Below are positions 24,777-37,496 of a DNA stretch of 64,000 nucleotides, one piece after another. Made by a program: the position numbers and the translations under genes. This DNA comes from Pseudoscleropodium purum. Its lineage: Eukaryota > Streptophyta > Bryopsida > Hypnales > Brachytheciaceae. Where the stretch lies: NCBI GenBank assembly GCA_963969395.1, contig OZ017795.1, positions 13,330,001 to 13,394,000 on the forward strand, in the 5' to 3' direction. Each line of letters starts with the position of its first letter. Positions within the stretch are counted from its first letter, which is position 1. Under the pieces are notes generated by a model, which saw only the letters and a program-made list of their open reading frames with translations, made no database searches and was not told the origin of the DNA.

Positions 24777-27019
24777 TTACTTTTCTTTACTTTTCTCAAC
24801 GTCCATAATCTTTTCCCTGTTCTCCCTACGTTGATCTGCAAAACAAGCAAAGGCTTCTAAAATGGAAAAAATATACTCACAGTACCTTTTAGTAGCGCCT
24901 CATAAGCTTCACTTTGAAATACATCGGCTCAACTCCCGATCCAAAGTTCTTAGTTAAATTTGCCAAAGGAATGAAGAAAAATAGTGTAATCACTGAAGTG
25001 CACTTCAAACCTGTTCGTCTTGAAGATGCAGCCAGCTCTGCGTGAGGGACGACGGCGACTGGCGGAACAGGACTAGCTGCCACTGGAGGAAATGGAGCTG
25101 CAAATGGAGACGACGACTCTCTGGACATGGAGACTCTGGACGATGGGATTGGCCATGGTGATGGACCTGCTGCTGCAGCATGGTTTGCAGGCACCGCTGG
25201 AACCTCTCCGTGTCGCAGCGTCGTCTCGAGCTGCTGCAACATTGGCACTGCCATGCACAGTCACACCATTCCCACATCGTGACCATAACATTCTCTTATT
25301 CGGCATTGCAAGCTGTTTACCTGTTCTATTGTTTTACAGATGCTGAGATACTGGCTAGTTCTGTGGCCACTCATATGCAACCCAATCCTCTCACATAGCA
25401 TACCAGATGCCTAAGTTACATGTAGTACACTCAGAAGTGTCCAAACAATAAAAATGGTTCCTTTTTTGGAACGAATCTGTAGTCTCTTCTGACCCAAAGG
25501 AAAGAGACCACCGACGGGTTTACATCTACAACCAGTGAGAAAGTTGAAGTAGGTTCTTAATTACAATGTTGTTGCAACTCGAAAACTAGGCACTGGTTTC
25601 TAACATGAAATAAATAACACTCTACAATGCAACTACACTGTCTCGTAAAACATGATTCATATATCCTTTCAGAATGAAAAAGAGTTCTTTCCATTAATGA
25701 AATCGATTTGGAAAAAATTAAAACACGGTATGAGTATTCGGAAATGGCGTTTCTTACAGATTTGTAACTACATATCATACACCCACACCGTGTAACTTAA
25801 CTCAGAGCCTCTCTTAGCTTTATGTCCGATTACTTTCTCTGCACAAGAACGAAGAAGGTTTAGGTTAGGAAAACTTACACATGAGAGCTCCCAAGGGATG
25901 ATTCAAAGCCATATCCGCTTGTCTCAGAATGTGGTGGGGGATTCCTGATCCAACCAAAAACTGCGCAGCTTCATCGGTGAAGTTGTTGCAATTGTGATTC
26001 AGAAGGCTGTAAGTCGCCATGGTGAAGCGAGGCCCAATTTCTTGCACAAACTCTTCAAAGATCTCCTTGGGAATGTGGGTGAAGCCCAACTCAAGAACAT
26101 GCACGGGAACCCCGAAGGGACTTTGTCCAATTGGTACGCATTGAATGCCTGCCCCATAAAAGTATTCCTTTCCATACAGTCCTATGCCAGAGTGCCTGCC
26201 ACATATCACAGAAATCATTGCCCTTTGTGTAATCTATGCCACTCATCAACTGATCCCCCTTTGCACATGATAATTATTTTCAAGTTTCTTCCTGCAGTTG
26301 AATTTCAATCCCAACTCAAGAACAAGAAACCGAATCAAAGAGAAAAAATGGCTTGTGCAAAACCCCTGTTGAATAAACCTAATTAAACAACTTAACATTC
26401 TTGGACAGCTCCTATATATTGCTCCCTTTGAGAAGAATATTGTGATTTAGGGTTTCGGAAGCTGATTTGCAATCGAAAATATTGAGTAGATTGGTCAAAA
26501 GGAAAGCATTCCAGGGATGGAGACTTATATTCTTGCATTCAAAGGTATCTCAATTCATCTGCTCCATGATATAACGAACAAACATAGAGATCCCGATTGC
26601 AGGCTTTGTTTCAACACACCGGTAAGTTGTTCAAAAAAGCATCCCAATTAGGTTTCTTAATGGTGTTTCAACAGGGATTTTCCACTAGTGATGTACTGGT
26701 TAGATTACGCATCTCACAAAAAATCTCATTACTGGTAGCAATCTTCTGACAGTGCTCCCAAACCCTAAGTCTAAGTTGCGAAGCGAGTGAGCAGATTTAT
26801 TTTCTTGAGACCAAAAAGGGAAGATTCACAAGACGAATCAATCACAATAATAATAGATTCTATTTCAGTCCAAAAAGATTGAATCGACTGACTGAATGAG
26901 CTTCAGGTCGAAAACTCGAACCATATGCCTTCAATTGTATTCCCAAGGAATGTCGCCGACAATTGACGAGCCATCCCCTGGCTGAGATCATAGATGTAAA
27001 GAAACACCTTCTCTCCATC
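24777..27019 (-). CDS. PPPDE/DeSI-family deubiquitinase-like (desumoylating) isopeptidase
   Basis: Thiol isopeptidase of the PPPDE fold; relatives remove SUMO or ubiquitin from target proteins. Exons in transcript order: 27019-26922, 26195-25879, 25247-25011, 24835-24777, all in phase. The first carries YDLSQGMARQLSATFLG and ends in a split Trp codon; the next opens with HSGIGLYGKEYFYG, giving the conserved W-H-x-G with the catalytic His. The catalytic Cys is in LLNHNCNNFTDEAAQFLVG. The third exon holds LPMLQQLETTLRHGEVP and then a low-complexity Pro/Ala/Ser region. The last gives a short charged tail (DQRRENREK...) ending at 24777, but a donor-like gtaagg sits at that stop, so further 3' exons are possible. 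The start codon must lie in an upstream exon that I could not fix. Catalytic residues are intact. The fold is certain; substrate is not known. Confidence 0.85.
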
Positions 27020-29275
27020 CTACAGCGGGAATTCAACGAGGAAGAAATTATACTTAATGCCGTAAAACAATCACTGTATGTGCACGTCAGAAACCAATAA
27101 AAATGAAAATCCCTATTTTCAAGGAGTTGAGCTTACTATCTTGACACAGATCTATTAGGAAGTATCAAAACATGGAGCAGAGAGAATACCGATTCCATTA
27201 TATGATGTTTCAATGCCCAACAGAACACTGATCCTGCAAGGTGAAAGACAGATTTGCACATCAAGACCAGCGGATAGTCAGATCATCGCCCTCGGTTGCA
27301 TACGAGCATAATTTTCAGTGCAAAATTTTCAAGCACGGGAGCAATTTTACAAAGGAACAACACGACATATACCGAGCTGATTATGAAGCACCCCGTCTCA
27401 ACTTCAAACCAGTATTCAACCAATTCAGGTGACCATGTTTCAGTTGTACGAAGTACCCACAAGCAGCTCGTAACCGGAAAAAAGGAAAACTAATTGCTTA
27501 GGATGCAAAATAATCCTTGACTGGATCAGACGGTTGAAGGTGGACATCAGGTGACGATAGAGATCCCGGGCTCTGTAGCCAATACCTGTCCTTCGGTTCA
27601 TCAGACGTCCATTGGCATTGCACTCGAGGGAGTTCCCAATGCCTCCTGTTTAACCTGAATATCCTCATCCTCACCATTTTTGCAATGGTGATTCTGATTG
27701 CCATAGATTGCATTTTTTATTTTATTAAAGTCCCTGCACTGTACACATACAAGATGTAAAAACCGTAAAAGAAACGATGAAGTCAATACCGAGACAGAAA
27801 TCGGTTAACGAAATACATCGGTTTTATTCCGTTTTATTGTAACCCTGCATTGCTCTGCAATCAGAAAAGGGGATACAAAAACCGCAGAGTTCAGAAGTCG
27901 GAAAATTTGATCTTTGGAGGAAGAATTGAGGACAAATTCAAGAGACAAAGCCCCTGTAGAATACAACCCCGGAACTTCAAGCCCTGCTGACCGTCTTCAA
28001 ATGTCTTTCAAGCAGCATCTGAGGTAATCTCCAATGGCATCAAGAGAGAGCATGACCCAGGATCAGGAATTCGGTATCAAAGCACCAAGTCATGCGAGAG
28101 GAGTTGCATTAAATTCCCTGGAAGAACTAGCTAGATGTGGCCCCCCCAGTGATCAAATTCAAAGTTTCTCACCATAGACAGAGCAGGAACCAAAGGCAAG
28201 GTAAGTAAGACACCGACATGCGCAGGTTGTGGCGTTGCGATGATAGGATGGTAACCAATATTAATTTTGCAATGCTTTTCAAATAAAGAGCTTAAACATG
28301 TCGAGCATGTCGAGCAAAAGCATGACCAACTCCATACCTGATAGAACATGGACCGAGGAAGTGGATCAATCTTCGTTCACAACAAAAGTATATTTCCCAA
28401 AGTCAGAGATGTACACTCAATGTCTCAGTCCCGCACCGATATGAACAGATTTCGACAGAGTTCTCCCAATCACTGCGGACCCACACCCTCTTGACCTAAT
28501 TACCTCCCCTTACACAAAGAGCTCACCACTGACCGTGAACCGATTCAACAAGCTAACAAGCAAGAGGATGCTCGAGATAATGAACAGCCTTGACTAAACT
28601 CAAACTGGTCCAGTGAACAACGGACACCCCAAGTTCATCGCATCGCTGCTAGTCCTCACGGGTGTTTCTTGATTCAATTGCAAATTGCAAAAAAATTGAT
28701 TTCTACTGCTCCATACTTGATCGCGTACCCGACGGACCAAATCCCTGACCATTTCGACCTGACATGAGCGTCTAAGAGCTCTGAACTCCAGGAATCACGA
28801 ACATAGGCGCCCTTGCTGAATCTCGCCGTGGACAAAGGCCCGTCCTTATAAGGAAATACACAAAGTATTCTGCATCACACGTTCAAAACGAACAATTTGG
28901 TCAAAAAAAAGTTCTTCTAAGACTCATAAATATACAAATCTTTGAAGCACCTGGGAGAGACTTGGAAGGTATCAAGGCACATCATTATATTTACAATATG
29001 GAATTCCTCTGTTGAAATCCCCAGAGGTCAAACATCGGCTATAACCTGCAACCTATATCCACACCCATTTGGACATCCATCAAAATAAGCACTACGCGAA
29101 TAGCGGCCTTTGCATTGGTGTTTTTCATCCACAACCAATTACGCTGTACTACATAGCAATTCTGGGAGAATGCACAGTTTGCAGCGTGCAAGTCTTCACC
29201 TCTCACAGAGACAGTCATTAAAACGTAATCTACAAGAGGAAAAAATCCCAGCCGGAGTCGGAGTCCATGTCATCG
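27020..29275. other. Region between DeSI and F-box relic, no gene resolved
   Basis: It presumably includes the 5' exon and promoter of the DeSI gene. A short plus-strand frame from ATG 28034 (about 47 codons) and minus-strand frames near 27498-27786 and 28131-28349 have no recognisable domains. I make no gene call. Confidence 0.4.
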
Positions 29276-30560
29276 TCATCGTCTTCCATTTGAACCCATC
29301 CAAAGCTGGTTCATTTCCATAGGCGTCAAGAGCAAATAAAGCATCGATGCATCAAGACCAAATGGTTTATCGGAATTCACTGATTTGTAAGGACCTGATC
29401 TGATCGCGACAGTTCCAGCGGGAATGTTCAACTTCTGCCAATTCTTAGTGACTATGTTGAACAAACAAAACCTCCCGGCCTAACCATTAGTGAAGTCCCA
29501 TGAATACACAAGCATGAAATCTCCACAAAAACTTGCCTGGAGGGTAATGTCCCCAGTCTCGGTATAGAGAGGAAGAAAGCCTTTGGTGGATCGAAGCCAC
29601 GAGCACAAACCTTTGAGCATGCAGTCGTGTACTTTCCACTTGTGCAGCGTTTCATCAACCAGCTCCCACACCTGAAGTGACCAGTTCTCCTTTGTGCGTC
29701 CAGATTGAAAATCACAGGTTACGTCGAAAACGCACCCATTCCATGCTCTCAACGTATCGAGGCAGTAGTGCTGTGGTTGTAGCTTGGAAACCCAATCACA
29801 GGGACTGAGAAGAGAGCTCCACCTGGCTTTTTCGAAATCGTACACGAAAATCTCCCTAGCATGTTCTGTGGTGATATAAACTCGTCCATTGCAGTCGGCA
29901 CACCCGGTGCTCGCCCGCAGAGGGCCACCCGTTTTAGGCTTCGGTACTCGACATGGCTTCGTCTGCTACACTCCTGATTCGTACACTTGGGTGTCAGAAT
30001 CCTGGCTACCACGAACAACCCTGAACGAGCTAAAATGGCCTTGCTTCTCAGATACGCTCATCCCAAGAATCATCTTTTCGGAAGGGTTTGACCGAGTGGG
30101 AGGTGGATCCAAGTGCTGGAACACCCTGGATTGCCAGTGAAATGCATTGGCTGAGTTACCCAACGCCTTCTCGTGGGCCGAAAAAACCACGCCTTCGCTC
30201 GCAACAAAGTCATGGGAAAAATGATGAGTCCAATTCGACCTCCAATCCCAAGACCGGACAAGGCGTTGTAAATTAGGATTCCGTAGAGTTGACAACCCAA
30301 ACCTTTTGTGAACAAGCTGAAAATGGCTTACGTATCGACTCCTTGAGACCCAAACGCTTGCACGCAATAACGTACCAGTCTTTGCAGACTATGCGAAGGT
30401 GAAAGAACTCTTCAAAGGGGAGCTTGGAATACACGTTTTCCGCCAAGTCCATATGGTGCTGCAAGGTACCCCAGAGATTCTCGTCAAGTCTGGTCAATTT
30501 GCTAGAGTCGCCACGGTCCCTCTGAAAAATTTTCTTCGTTTCCGCTGATCTCGTTGTCAT
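29276..30560 (-). pseudogene. F-box protein gene relic (F-box plus kelch-like/associated repeat region)
   Basis: F-box proteins are the substrate receptors of SCF ubiquitin ligases. A start at 30560 leads to an F-box-like segment (NVYSKLPFEEFFHLRIVCKDW). The C-terminal part has the look of F-box/kelch proteins (RVVRGSQDSDTQVYESG; EIFVYDFEKARWSSL; VWELVDETLHKWK; FNIVTKNWQKLNIP). The frame is broken. The F-box frame stops at 30273 while the downstream region reads in another frame, so a frameshift or lost intron lies near 30275-30300. Two TAG codons, at 29966-29968 (after YESGV, where such proteins often have a Trp) and 29480-29482, then interrupt that single frame. The region around 29250-29280 also suggests a shift, because an acidic DDDDDMDSDSG tail reads in the next frame. 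A rescue by introns looks unlikely, as coding similarity runs continuously across both stops. Confidence 0.75.
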
Positions 30561-32999
30561 GATGCAGTTCTCTATAAGAAGCAAAAAACTGTCTCTGCAA
30601 GAACGTAACAGTTTAACCCTGCAAGGACGTGGTCCTATCAGCAAGGTAAGCAGCGAAAAATTACCAGACTCCAGGGTGAATAGGTACATTCTTCGTTTCT
30701 TCAGTTTCCCTAATAGGCAGTCATCGGACACTTTTAGTCCTCAGCGTCGATGTGGGTTAAATGCGAGACTTCTTCGGTAATCCCTTCCAAAGTCTCGCTG
30801 ATGAAACGTAAGTTACATAGAAATTGCAGGCTTCCAAAAAGAATCTAGTTCAGCAACACTCTACTAGTACTAGACTAACGACGACAATGAACGTCAGTGT
30901 GAAGGAGCGAGCGTTTGAGTGCATGCACGCTAAAAGAAAAAGAGATAGTGCACCTTCAAGCCGGATATTACAAACAGCTCCGCTGCTTCACAAGAAGTTA
31001 CAGCCCCATACATACAAGTCCCTAAAACCATTCAAGGTGTCTGCATTTCAGTACCTACTCAACTCCCGAGTAGAAAGAACATTTACCACCGAGAAATAGA
31101 GAGCACACAATCACGATCCCGCACCTCACACATCTGCATGCATTGTACTCTTTGACCATCGTTTGGAATAACTCTACAACGACCTAAAAAATAAACCTGT
31201 CTCTAATTAACTAAATCACTACACAAAGGCGCTGCTCAATTACCATAACGGTCATACAATCAAAGAAAGAAAGTAAGACACACTCAAAAACACTTCAAAT
31301 ACAATCTATACAACTCCAAACACAGATTAAACTAAACAAGAAGTTCCAATTTTTCATACAAGCGACCTATCATACGTTGTCCATCCCGTGCACAACGAAG
31401 TCATCTAAGAGAGACCACCGTCGCCAATCTCAACCACAGGAGCAAGCATGTAAGGTTCGAACCCTCTCCTCGCGTCTAAACACTTTGCTACATAGAACTT
31501 GAACGCATGCACAGACAAATCAAGAAGCGTAAGCTACACTCTTCCGTTTCCGCAATCAGGTCTACGCAATACCCAAAGACTACCAACTTTCCCACACCTG
31601 ACTTTTAGAGATGAAGAACACTTCCATAACAACAAAACGAGAGAAATATAAATGCAAAGGCACAGTACGTACCTGCATTCTGTAGGTGACCGAATGCGCA
31701 AACTCCGAAATGAAATCGGGAGTAAGTAAAAGAGTAAACTACAGAATACTCCGAGTTAGTCAGGAATTCAAAGATGAAGAAAACTCTGCGGCATGCGATG
31801 CAAAGTGGCGGAATTGATCTCGGAGCGCGCAAGAAGTGAAGAGCGCGAGAATTGTGTTGTGGACTTATGGCCAAGGCTGCTGCCGAATTTGGTGTGAGTC
31901 TTCCTCCGCTTTTGGCGGCTTCTAATTTGGTACCCAAGTCGACATGCCCACGTCACGCAGTCCTTTATGCTAAGCTTAAGTTATGATCCAGAAGAACTGG
32001 CGGTTAAAGGCCCATTCTCACCTGGCTGTATGGAGCAGTGATGGTAAAGCATACAAATCCTGAGGGTTTTAAAGGGAAGGCGATTTCACAATGCTGGAGG
32101 GTTGATTTTAATTCTCCATATTCTGCGGTTGTTGGTACTGGTGGATCGTTCCCATCTACGGTGCTACGCATTTCCCGGCACCCATGAAATCTGCCAGCAA
32201 GGTAGATAATTGTTAGGAAAGGAGTAAGCGGTCGCACCAGCTTTCTTTTTATCAGAACTTCCTTGTCATTTTGTTTCGCCAGAGGTGTTTTCCATTGCCA
32301 ATTTCTTTTCTCCGAGGCACTTCAATTTGTTAATTGCTTCAAATCAGTTTAAAATCAATATCCTCTTCTCCTACAGCGCTTACGAATTGCAATGGTGTAC
32401 TCTCCTCCTCAAGGTTCATGTTGTGTACACTGCTTGCTGTTTTTGTTGGGCTGTGGAGGTGGGTTTTTTAACCACGATTCTGCCTTGGAGTGATGCGTGC
32501 GATCTGCTTACCTGCGAGCAACCACAAGGCTGTGAGAGTTTGCATGTAGGAATGTGGTGCCCAGAGCCCCAAACTCTCTGCACACGAATTGCAATGCAGA
32601 ATGACATGAAATTCGAGTATAAGAAGAAATGTTAATTCTCAAAATGTGCGTTTCTTGAACAACCCACGATCTGAGGGGAATGATGGAAGGTCCTGCAAAT
32701 GGAAACATGAGGCAATAAGGGTGCAAGTATGAGAAGAATTCCAAAGTCCGAATTTATTCTTTGTCATCGACGTCCTCTTGCCTTCCCAAGTTGCGGTAGT
32801 GTTGTCCATCTCCGTAGAAGTGGAACTAGTAGCCAGAGCAAAAAATTTTACAAAATTTGTGACAACGCTCTTTCGTAATGGAGCTTGACAGCTATGACTA
32901 CAAATCATCGCAACTACACTTGTAAACAAAGACGTTGTCACTGCTACCAACAGCAACCGCTCTTTTACTCTCCCTAACGCCAGGTGAGAATGGATCTTA
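30561..32999. other. Intergenic DNA, no supported gene
   Basis: Moderately AT-rich. The longest open frame (minus, 32639-33088, 149 codons) has no recognisable domain, is serine/threonine-rich, and overlaps the start of the foldback element at 33000. Plus-strand frames at 30824-31099 and 32285-32635 also lack family features. Confidence 0.45.
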
Positions 33000-33268
33000 A
33001 GGATATGTTCGCACTTGGTGTTACTGGTAATGTTTACATTGTGACTTGAGTCTAGAATTAGGTCTAAATTCATTCTTAAGACCCTCAATAAGAATATTCT
33101 TTAATATCCAATGTAATCATATCCTAACTTAACTTCAAGTAAGCTTATGTTCGTACTCGGTGTTAAAAGAATGTTGTTATCGAAGATTTTAGAAACAAAT
33201 TTAGACCTACTTGTAGATCAAATTCACATTGTAAACATCATCCTTAATACTAAATGCAAACATATCTC
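33000..33268. mobile_element. Foldback element / MITE
   Basis: The left side (ggatatgttcgcacttggtg, then aatgtttacattgtgac, then aggtctaaatt, within 33000-33072) is repeated inverted at 33199-33268 (aatttagacct, then attcacattgtaaacat, then gcaaacatatct). A third, direct fragment (gcttatgttcgtactcggtg) lies at 33144-33163. The whole could form a long imperfect hairpin. No clear target duplication was identified. Confidence 0.55.
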
Positions 33269-33312
33269 AAAATTAACAAGTGAAATTGGAAAAAGAATTG
33301 GTTGCAGTTTGA

Positions 33313-34320
33313 AAACAATTTATTAATCTATAATATTTTCCATAGCTTTAGTTAGGTTTTTTGTTTTGTTTGTTACCATGAGATCTTTGGAACTATACAT
33401 CCCTTGATTGTGTTCTTTGGATACTTCAGAAAGCCTTTTGTGAGGAAGGGGTGCATAGGCTTTGTTTAGTGACATTTAGATCTACATTGTATGAAAGTTA
33501 TAGATTTTTTAAGTTTGAAAACAGCAGACAAAAATTTAGTGAAAAAATTTATAATTTTTTTTAATATTTATTAATTTATAATATTTCCATAGTTATCTTT
33601 AATTAGGCTATTTATTTTGTTTGTTATTGTGAGATCTCGAGAACCATGCATCTTTTAGTCATGTTCTTGCCAATCTTTAGAAAGTCTTCTGCAAGGAGGG
33701 GTGCATAGGTTTTGTTTCGTGACATCTACTAAGGTCTACACTGTAAAAGTTATAGATTTTTGAAGTTTAAAAACATTAGCTAAAATTCTAGTGAAAAAAT
33801 ATTTAAAATACTTACTAAGTTTATAAAATCTATATCTTAAGTGAAGTTGTTTGTTTTGTTTTGATAATCTATTGATTTGTTATAGTGAGATCTACAAAAC
33901 TATGTGTCTCCTAGTCGTGTTAATTGGATACCGTCAAAAAGCCCTTAGACACTAAAGAGGGATATGTGGATTTGGTTTTGTCACATTTGCACCTATGGTG
34001 TGAAAGTTATCAAATTCAAAGTTTTTATGAATTAAAAAACTAAAAAATTATTTGATTTTGATTTTGATCTTGACTATGACAACATTATAGGACATACTAG
34101 TCTATACCTTGAATTAGGTTATTTGTTTTTTTGCTTGATATGTTGAGATTTAAGAAACAATGAGTCCTTTTGTTGTACTCTTGGTAACATTAGAAAGTTC
34201 TCCACAACAAACAATACATGAACCAACTTAATTTCATGGCGTTGGACCTACAGTATCAAAGTAATAGATTCTTATATTGTTTTTAAATTAAATAATAGAA
34301 TGAATTTATCTTTTATTTTG
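33313..34320. repeat. Four degenerate ~250-bp tandem repeats
   Basis: Successive units begin near 33315, 33565, 33810 and 34060. Recurrent blocks in the same order are ttagg(t/c)tatttgtttt, a gagatctN..aaN(c/t)atg motif, a ttagaaag / tcagaaag block, gaggggtgcataggttttgt, gtgacatt, and aaagttatagatttttNaag. Similarity falls from the first pair to the fourth. This is an old tandem array in AT-rich DNA; no coding capacity. Confidence 0.65.
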
Positions 34321-37300
34321 AGAAAAACATAATTATCACATTTCTTAATTGTGCAATGCCACAAAACAAAGCCCTGGCTTGCAATCTTTTGCACATAAAA
34401 GATATTGAATGTTTTTTTAAATTAAACTTTTTAATTATTTTTACTTTTATTGTGGTTGCAACAATGGTACAAGGCACACTAGTATTTATTATGATTAAAA
34501 AATAAAGAAAATATTCAAATGGTTCAATTGGAAAATTGAAGGAAAATAGCCTATAAAACTCAAAAAAAATTCCAAATGTTGTCTCCATGAGGTTGAGAAG
34601 ATGCTAAGCAACTACATTTTGAGCCAACTCACTAAGTTTACTTTGTGAGCATTCAAACATTACAGCTCCATTCCCTTGTATAAAGCTAGATAACTTGATT
34701 TTCAATTTTAGTATTGTCACTAAGTTTTGAAGCTATGGTGAATAAACCATTGTGGACCCTCTTCCCAATTGCGTTTTTATCTACATTTGTCTATATTTTT
34801 GCCCTAAAATGTAAGAAATATATGATTAGGAATGCAATTGGAAAGAGAGTCTATAAGAGTTCATGATAAGAAGACCTATATTATATTAATGGAATTGTAA
34901 TGATTTCATCCATTCAAAATGAAGTGAATATTTCATAAATTATTCCAATTATAGTTTATTCAACATTGAAAGAATGAAAGTTATAGAGACCTACAAATAA
35001 AATCCTTAGACTTTGACACATCATTACTTAAACCTCTATCAATCCTTCTTTCTTCATAATGTTGGGAAAGTTGAGGGTTATACATCACCATAGGAGTTAG
35101 ATCTTGGCTATTATATTCTTACAAATTCATGATTTGGTAGCTGCAACAAAATTAGAAAAAAAAATGACCATAAAGTACAAGCATCCATGATCAATTAAGT
35201 GTTTGCCTAATTTCAACTCCTACAAAAATCATGAATGGTTAAGAAATGCACCATAAAGTGTCATAAAGGAAGTCGTTGAGAGAAGTCATTCAACAATTGT
35301 CATTATGTGAATCTACCTTCATAATATTGTTCATTGCACCCTTTTCAAAATTTTGTTGTGCTTGATTTATAAATGGGACTACTATTAATTATTGGTAATT
35401 TTTTTACATGAACTTTAGAAGTTATTAATTTCTATTTTGGATACATGGGGATTAGTGAAAGCATTTTTGTGACAACTAAGGGATTATCAAACAATCAAAA
35501 TGTATTTATAAATCACGTGGGGGAAGCCATTTTACTACTTTGTAGTATAATTTTCATATATTGAACATGTCAAAGATTTAGGAAAGTACACAAATATTTT
35601 CAAAATTTTCATCTACATAATAAGTGCAATGTGACATCTTCCACATCTATTATATATGATCATCATACTATTGGTATAGCAAAGCATTTAAATGTTGAAG
35701 ATCACAAATTCATACAATTACAATTACAAACTAATAACATAGTACCAAACTCTTAATGCCTCACAACCACCTATTTGTTAAATTTTTGACCTTCAACAAT
35801 CAAACGTGTTTTATCTTTAATTTCTTTTGGAAGGAGAAGCCTCTAGTTTTACCTCACTAAATAATGTTATGCCAATAAATAAAAATATGCATTCTTGGTG
35901 TTAGTTGTATTGATTTTTACTAAGTATAAGCAAAAGTGAAATGAGCAAATGTAAAGTCTTTAGGGATTGATACAATTTGAACTTTGATTAATAAATTGGT
36001 TGGCATTTGTTGTTCTTCTTACACCAACAATCATAGTAGAGGCAAATCTTGAACTTTATATAGTAAACTATACATGACGTACCTTATTTGATTGTTGGAG
36101 TATGTATCTTGTAATATAGTAAGACATATTTCATTGTGATGGACTTTCATGTACTTTAGAAGTGACAATAATCATGGAGCACTATGTGACTAGGCTAGTT
36201 GCATCTTTGAAGTCATGAAAAATGCTTTTTCAACATATTTGAACATATTTTATCTACTTTGTATGGCTCTCATAGTAAGCTCTTGAAAACCATAACATTG
36301 TTAATCCACTCAATTGTCACCTCCTAGTTCGAGTATATTTTGCTCCTAGCTAGATGCCTAAGAGGGAATTAAGTTATAATTTGAGACATAACATTGGTTC
36401 TTGGGATGTAAGTTTTAGTTGGGTTGTTGGACATGTTTGGAAATTAGAAGTGAGTTGGCCCATGCAGATGCATACAAAATGAATAGAGCATGACAATGTG
36501 GTATTGGGTACCAAAGTTTGTGAAGCCGGTGGCTAAACTTACAAAGTCCTAACTCTCACTAAATTGGCAAGTTTCAATCTTGGAAGCTCTCACATTGGAG
36601 GAACAAAAAGGATCCCTTAGCATTGGGTAACAATGTTAGAGCATCACCACCCATTTGGTAAAATGGGTGGAGATGTGGTCGGAAAAAAGAGGGGCTCTGC
36701 TTTCTAAGTTGTTGGAAAGTGGATAGCTCCACTTGGAAGCTTGTTAACAGGCCATAAATCCCCAAATACTTGCAAGATTGAAGGTCTTGGTTGTTTCCCA
36801 CCAAGTACCCCAAAAGATATTGTTCAAAGTTTCTTGTCATGTTGCTATTTCTATGTGTTCATGTTTTGGGATGTATTATCTTATATTGTTTGCTAGCCAA
36901 TTTGCAAGCCTGGCTATGGCTTTCAAAACAAAAAACTTTTGCAAGCCATGTAGATTTCCAGCTGGCCTTTGCAAAACTTCATCGATTTTGCAAGTCCTGA
37001 CACTCCTAGTCATCCATTACGCTAAATGGGTAGGCATACTCTTATAACATTTATAACTCAAGTTGGCTATCTTATTTGGGATAAAAGGGTAGGAGCTTCT
37101 CTCTCCCAAGTAACCAACAAGGAGCTAGTGAGGATGAACATGAAAGATTGATACCTTAGTGCCTTGTGTTTTACTCTTGGAAAAAACACTGAAATTTTTT
37201 ATTTGTTGTATATGATAAAATTTGCAAACTTGCAAATTCATATTTGCAATTGGTGTCTCCAAATTAGCCAGAAGAGGTAAAGAAATACAAAATTTATGTG

Positions 37301-37378
37301 GCATAGAATAGGGGGCAGTTTTTACATTTACCCTTAGATGAGGGAAATAAGGGCTCAATCGGTCTCCAGCATGTCCTC
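34321..37378. other. AT-rich intergenic DNA
   Basis: No gene recognised. It holds a short perfect hairpin at 36647-36670 (ccacccattt, ggta loop, aaatgggtgg), extended by catc/gatg at 36642-36645 and 36672-36675. Open frames near 36574-37047 are short and featureless. Confidence 0.5.
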
Positions 37379-37496
37379 GTTTGATACCCGCATCTTTGAG
37401 TTGAAACCCGAGACGTTTGAGTTGAAGCCCGGCACCTTGAGATGAAGCCCGGAACCTTGAGATGAAACCCGGAACGTTTCAGAATGAACTCCGAGC
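37379..37496. repeat. 20-21-bp minisatellite upstream of the Rab6 gene
   Basis: About five tandem units: 37394-37414, 37415-37435, 37436-37455 and 37456-37475, with partial units on each side. The consensus is approximately TTGAGNTGAANCCCGGNACC. It lies about 0.8-0.9 kb upstream of the Rab ATG and marks the switch from AT-rich DNA to a GC-richer gene island. Confidence 0.75.

Noticed and set aside
32639..33088. 149-codon open frame on the minus strand as a gene
   Set aside because: No domain or signal features, no splice context, and its 5' end runs into the foldback element. Likely chance.
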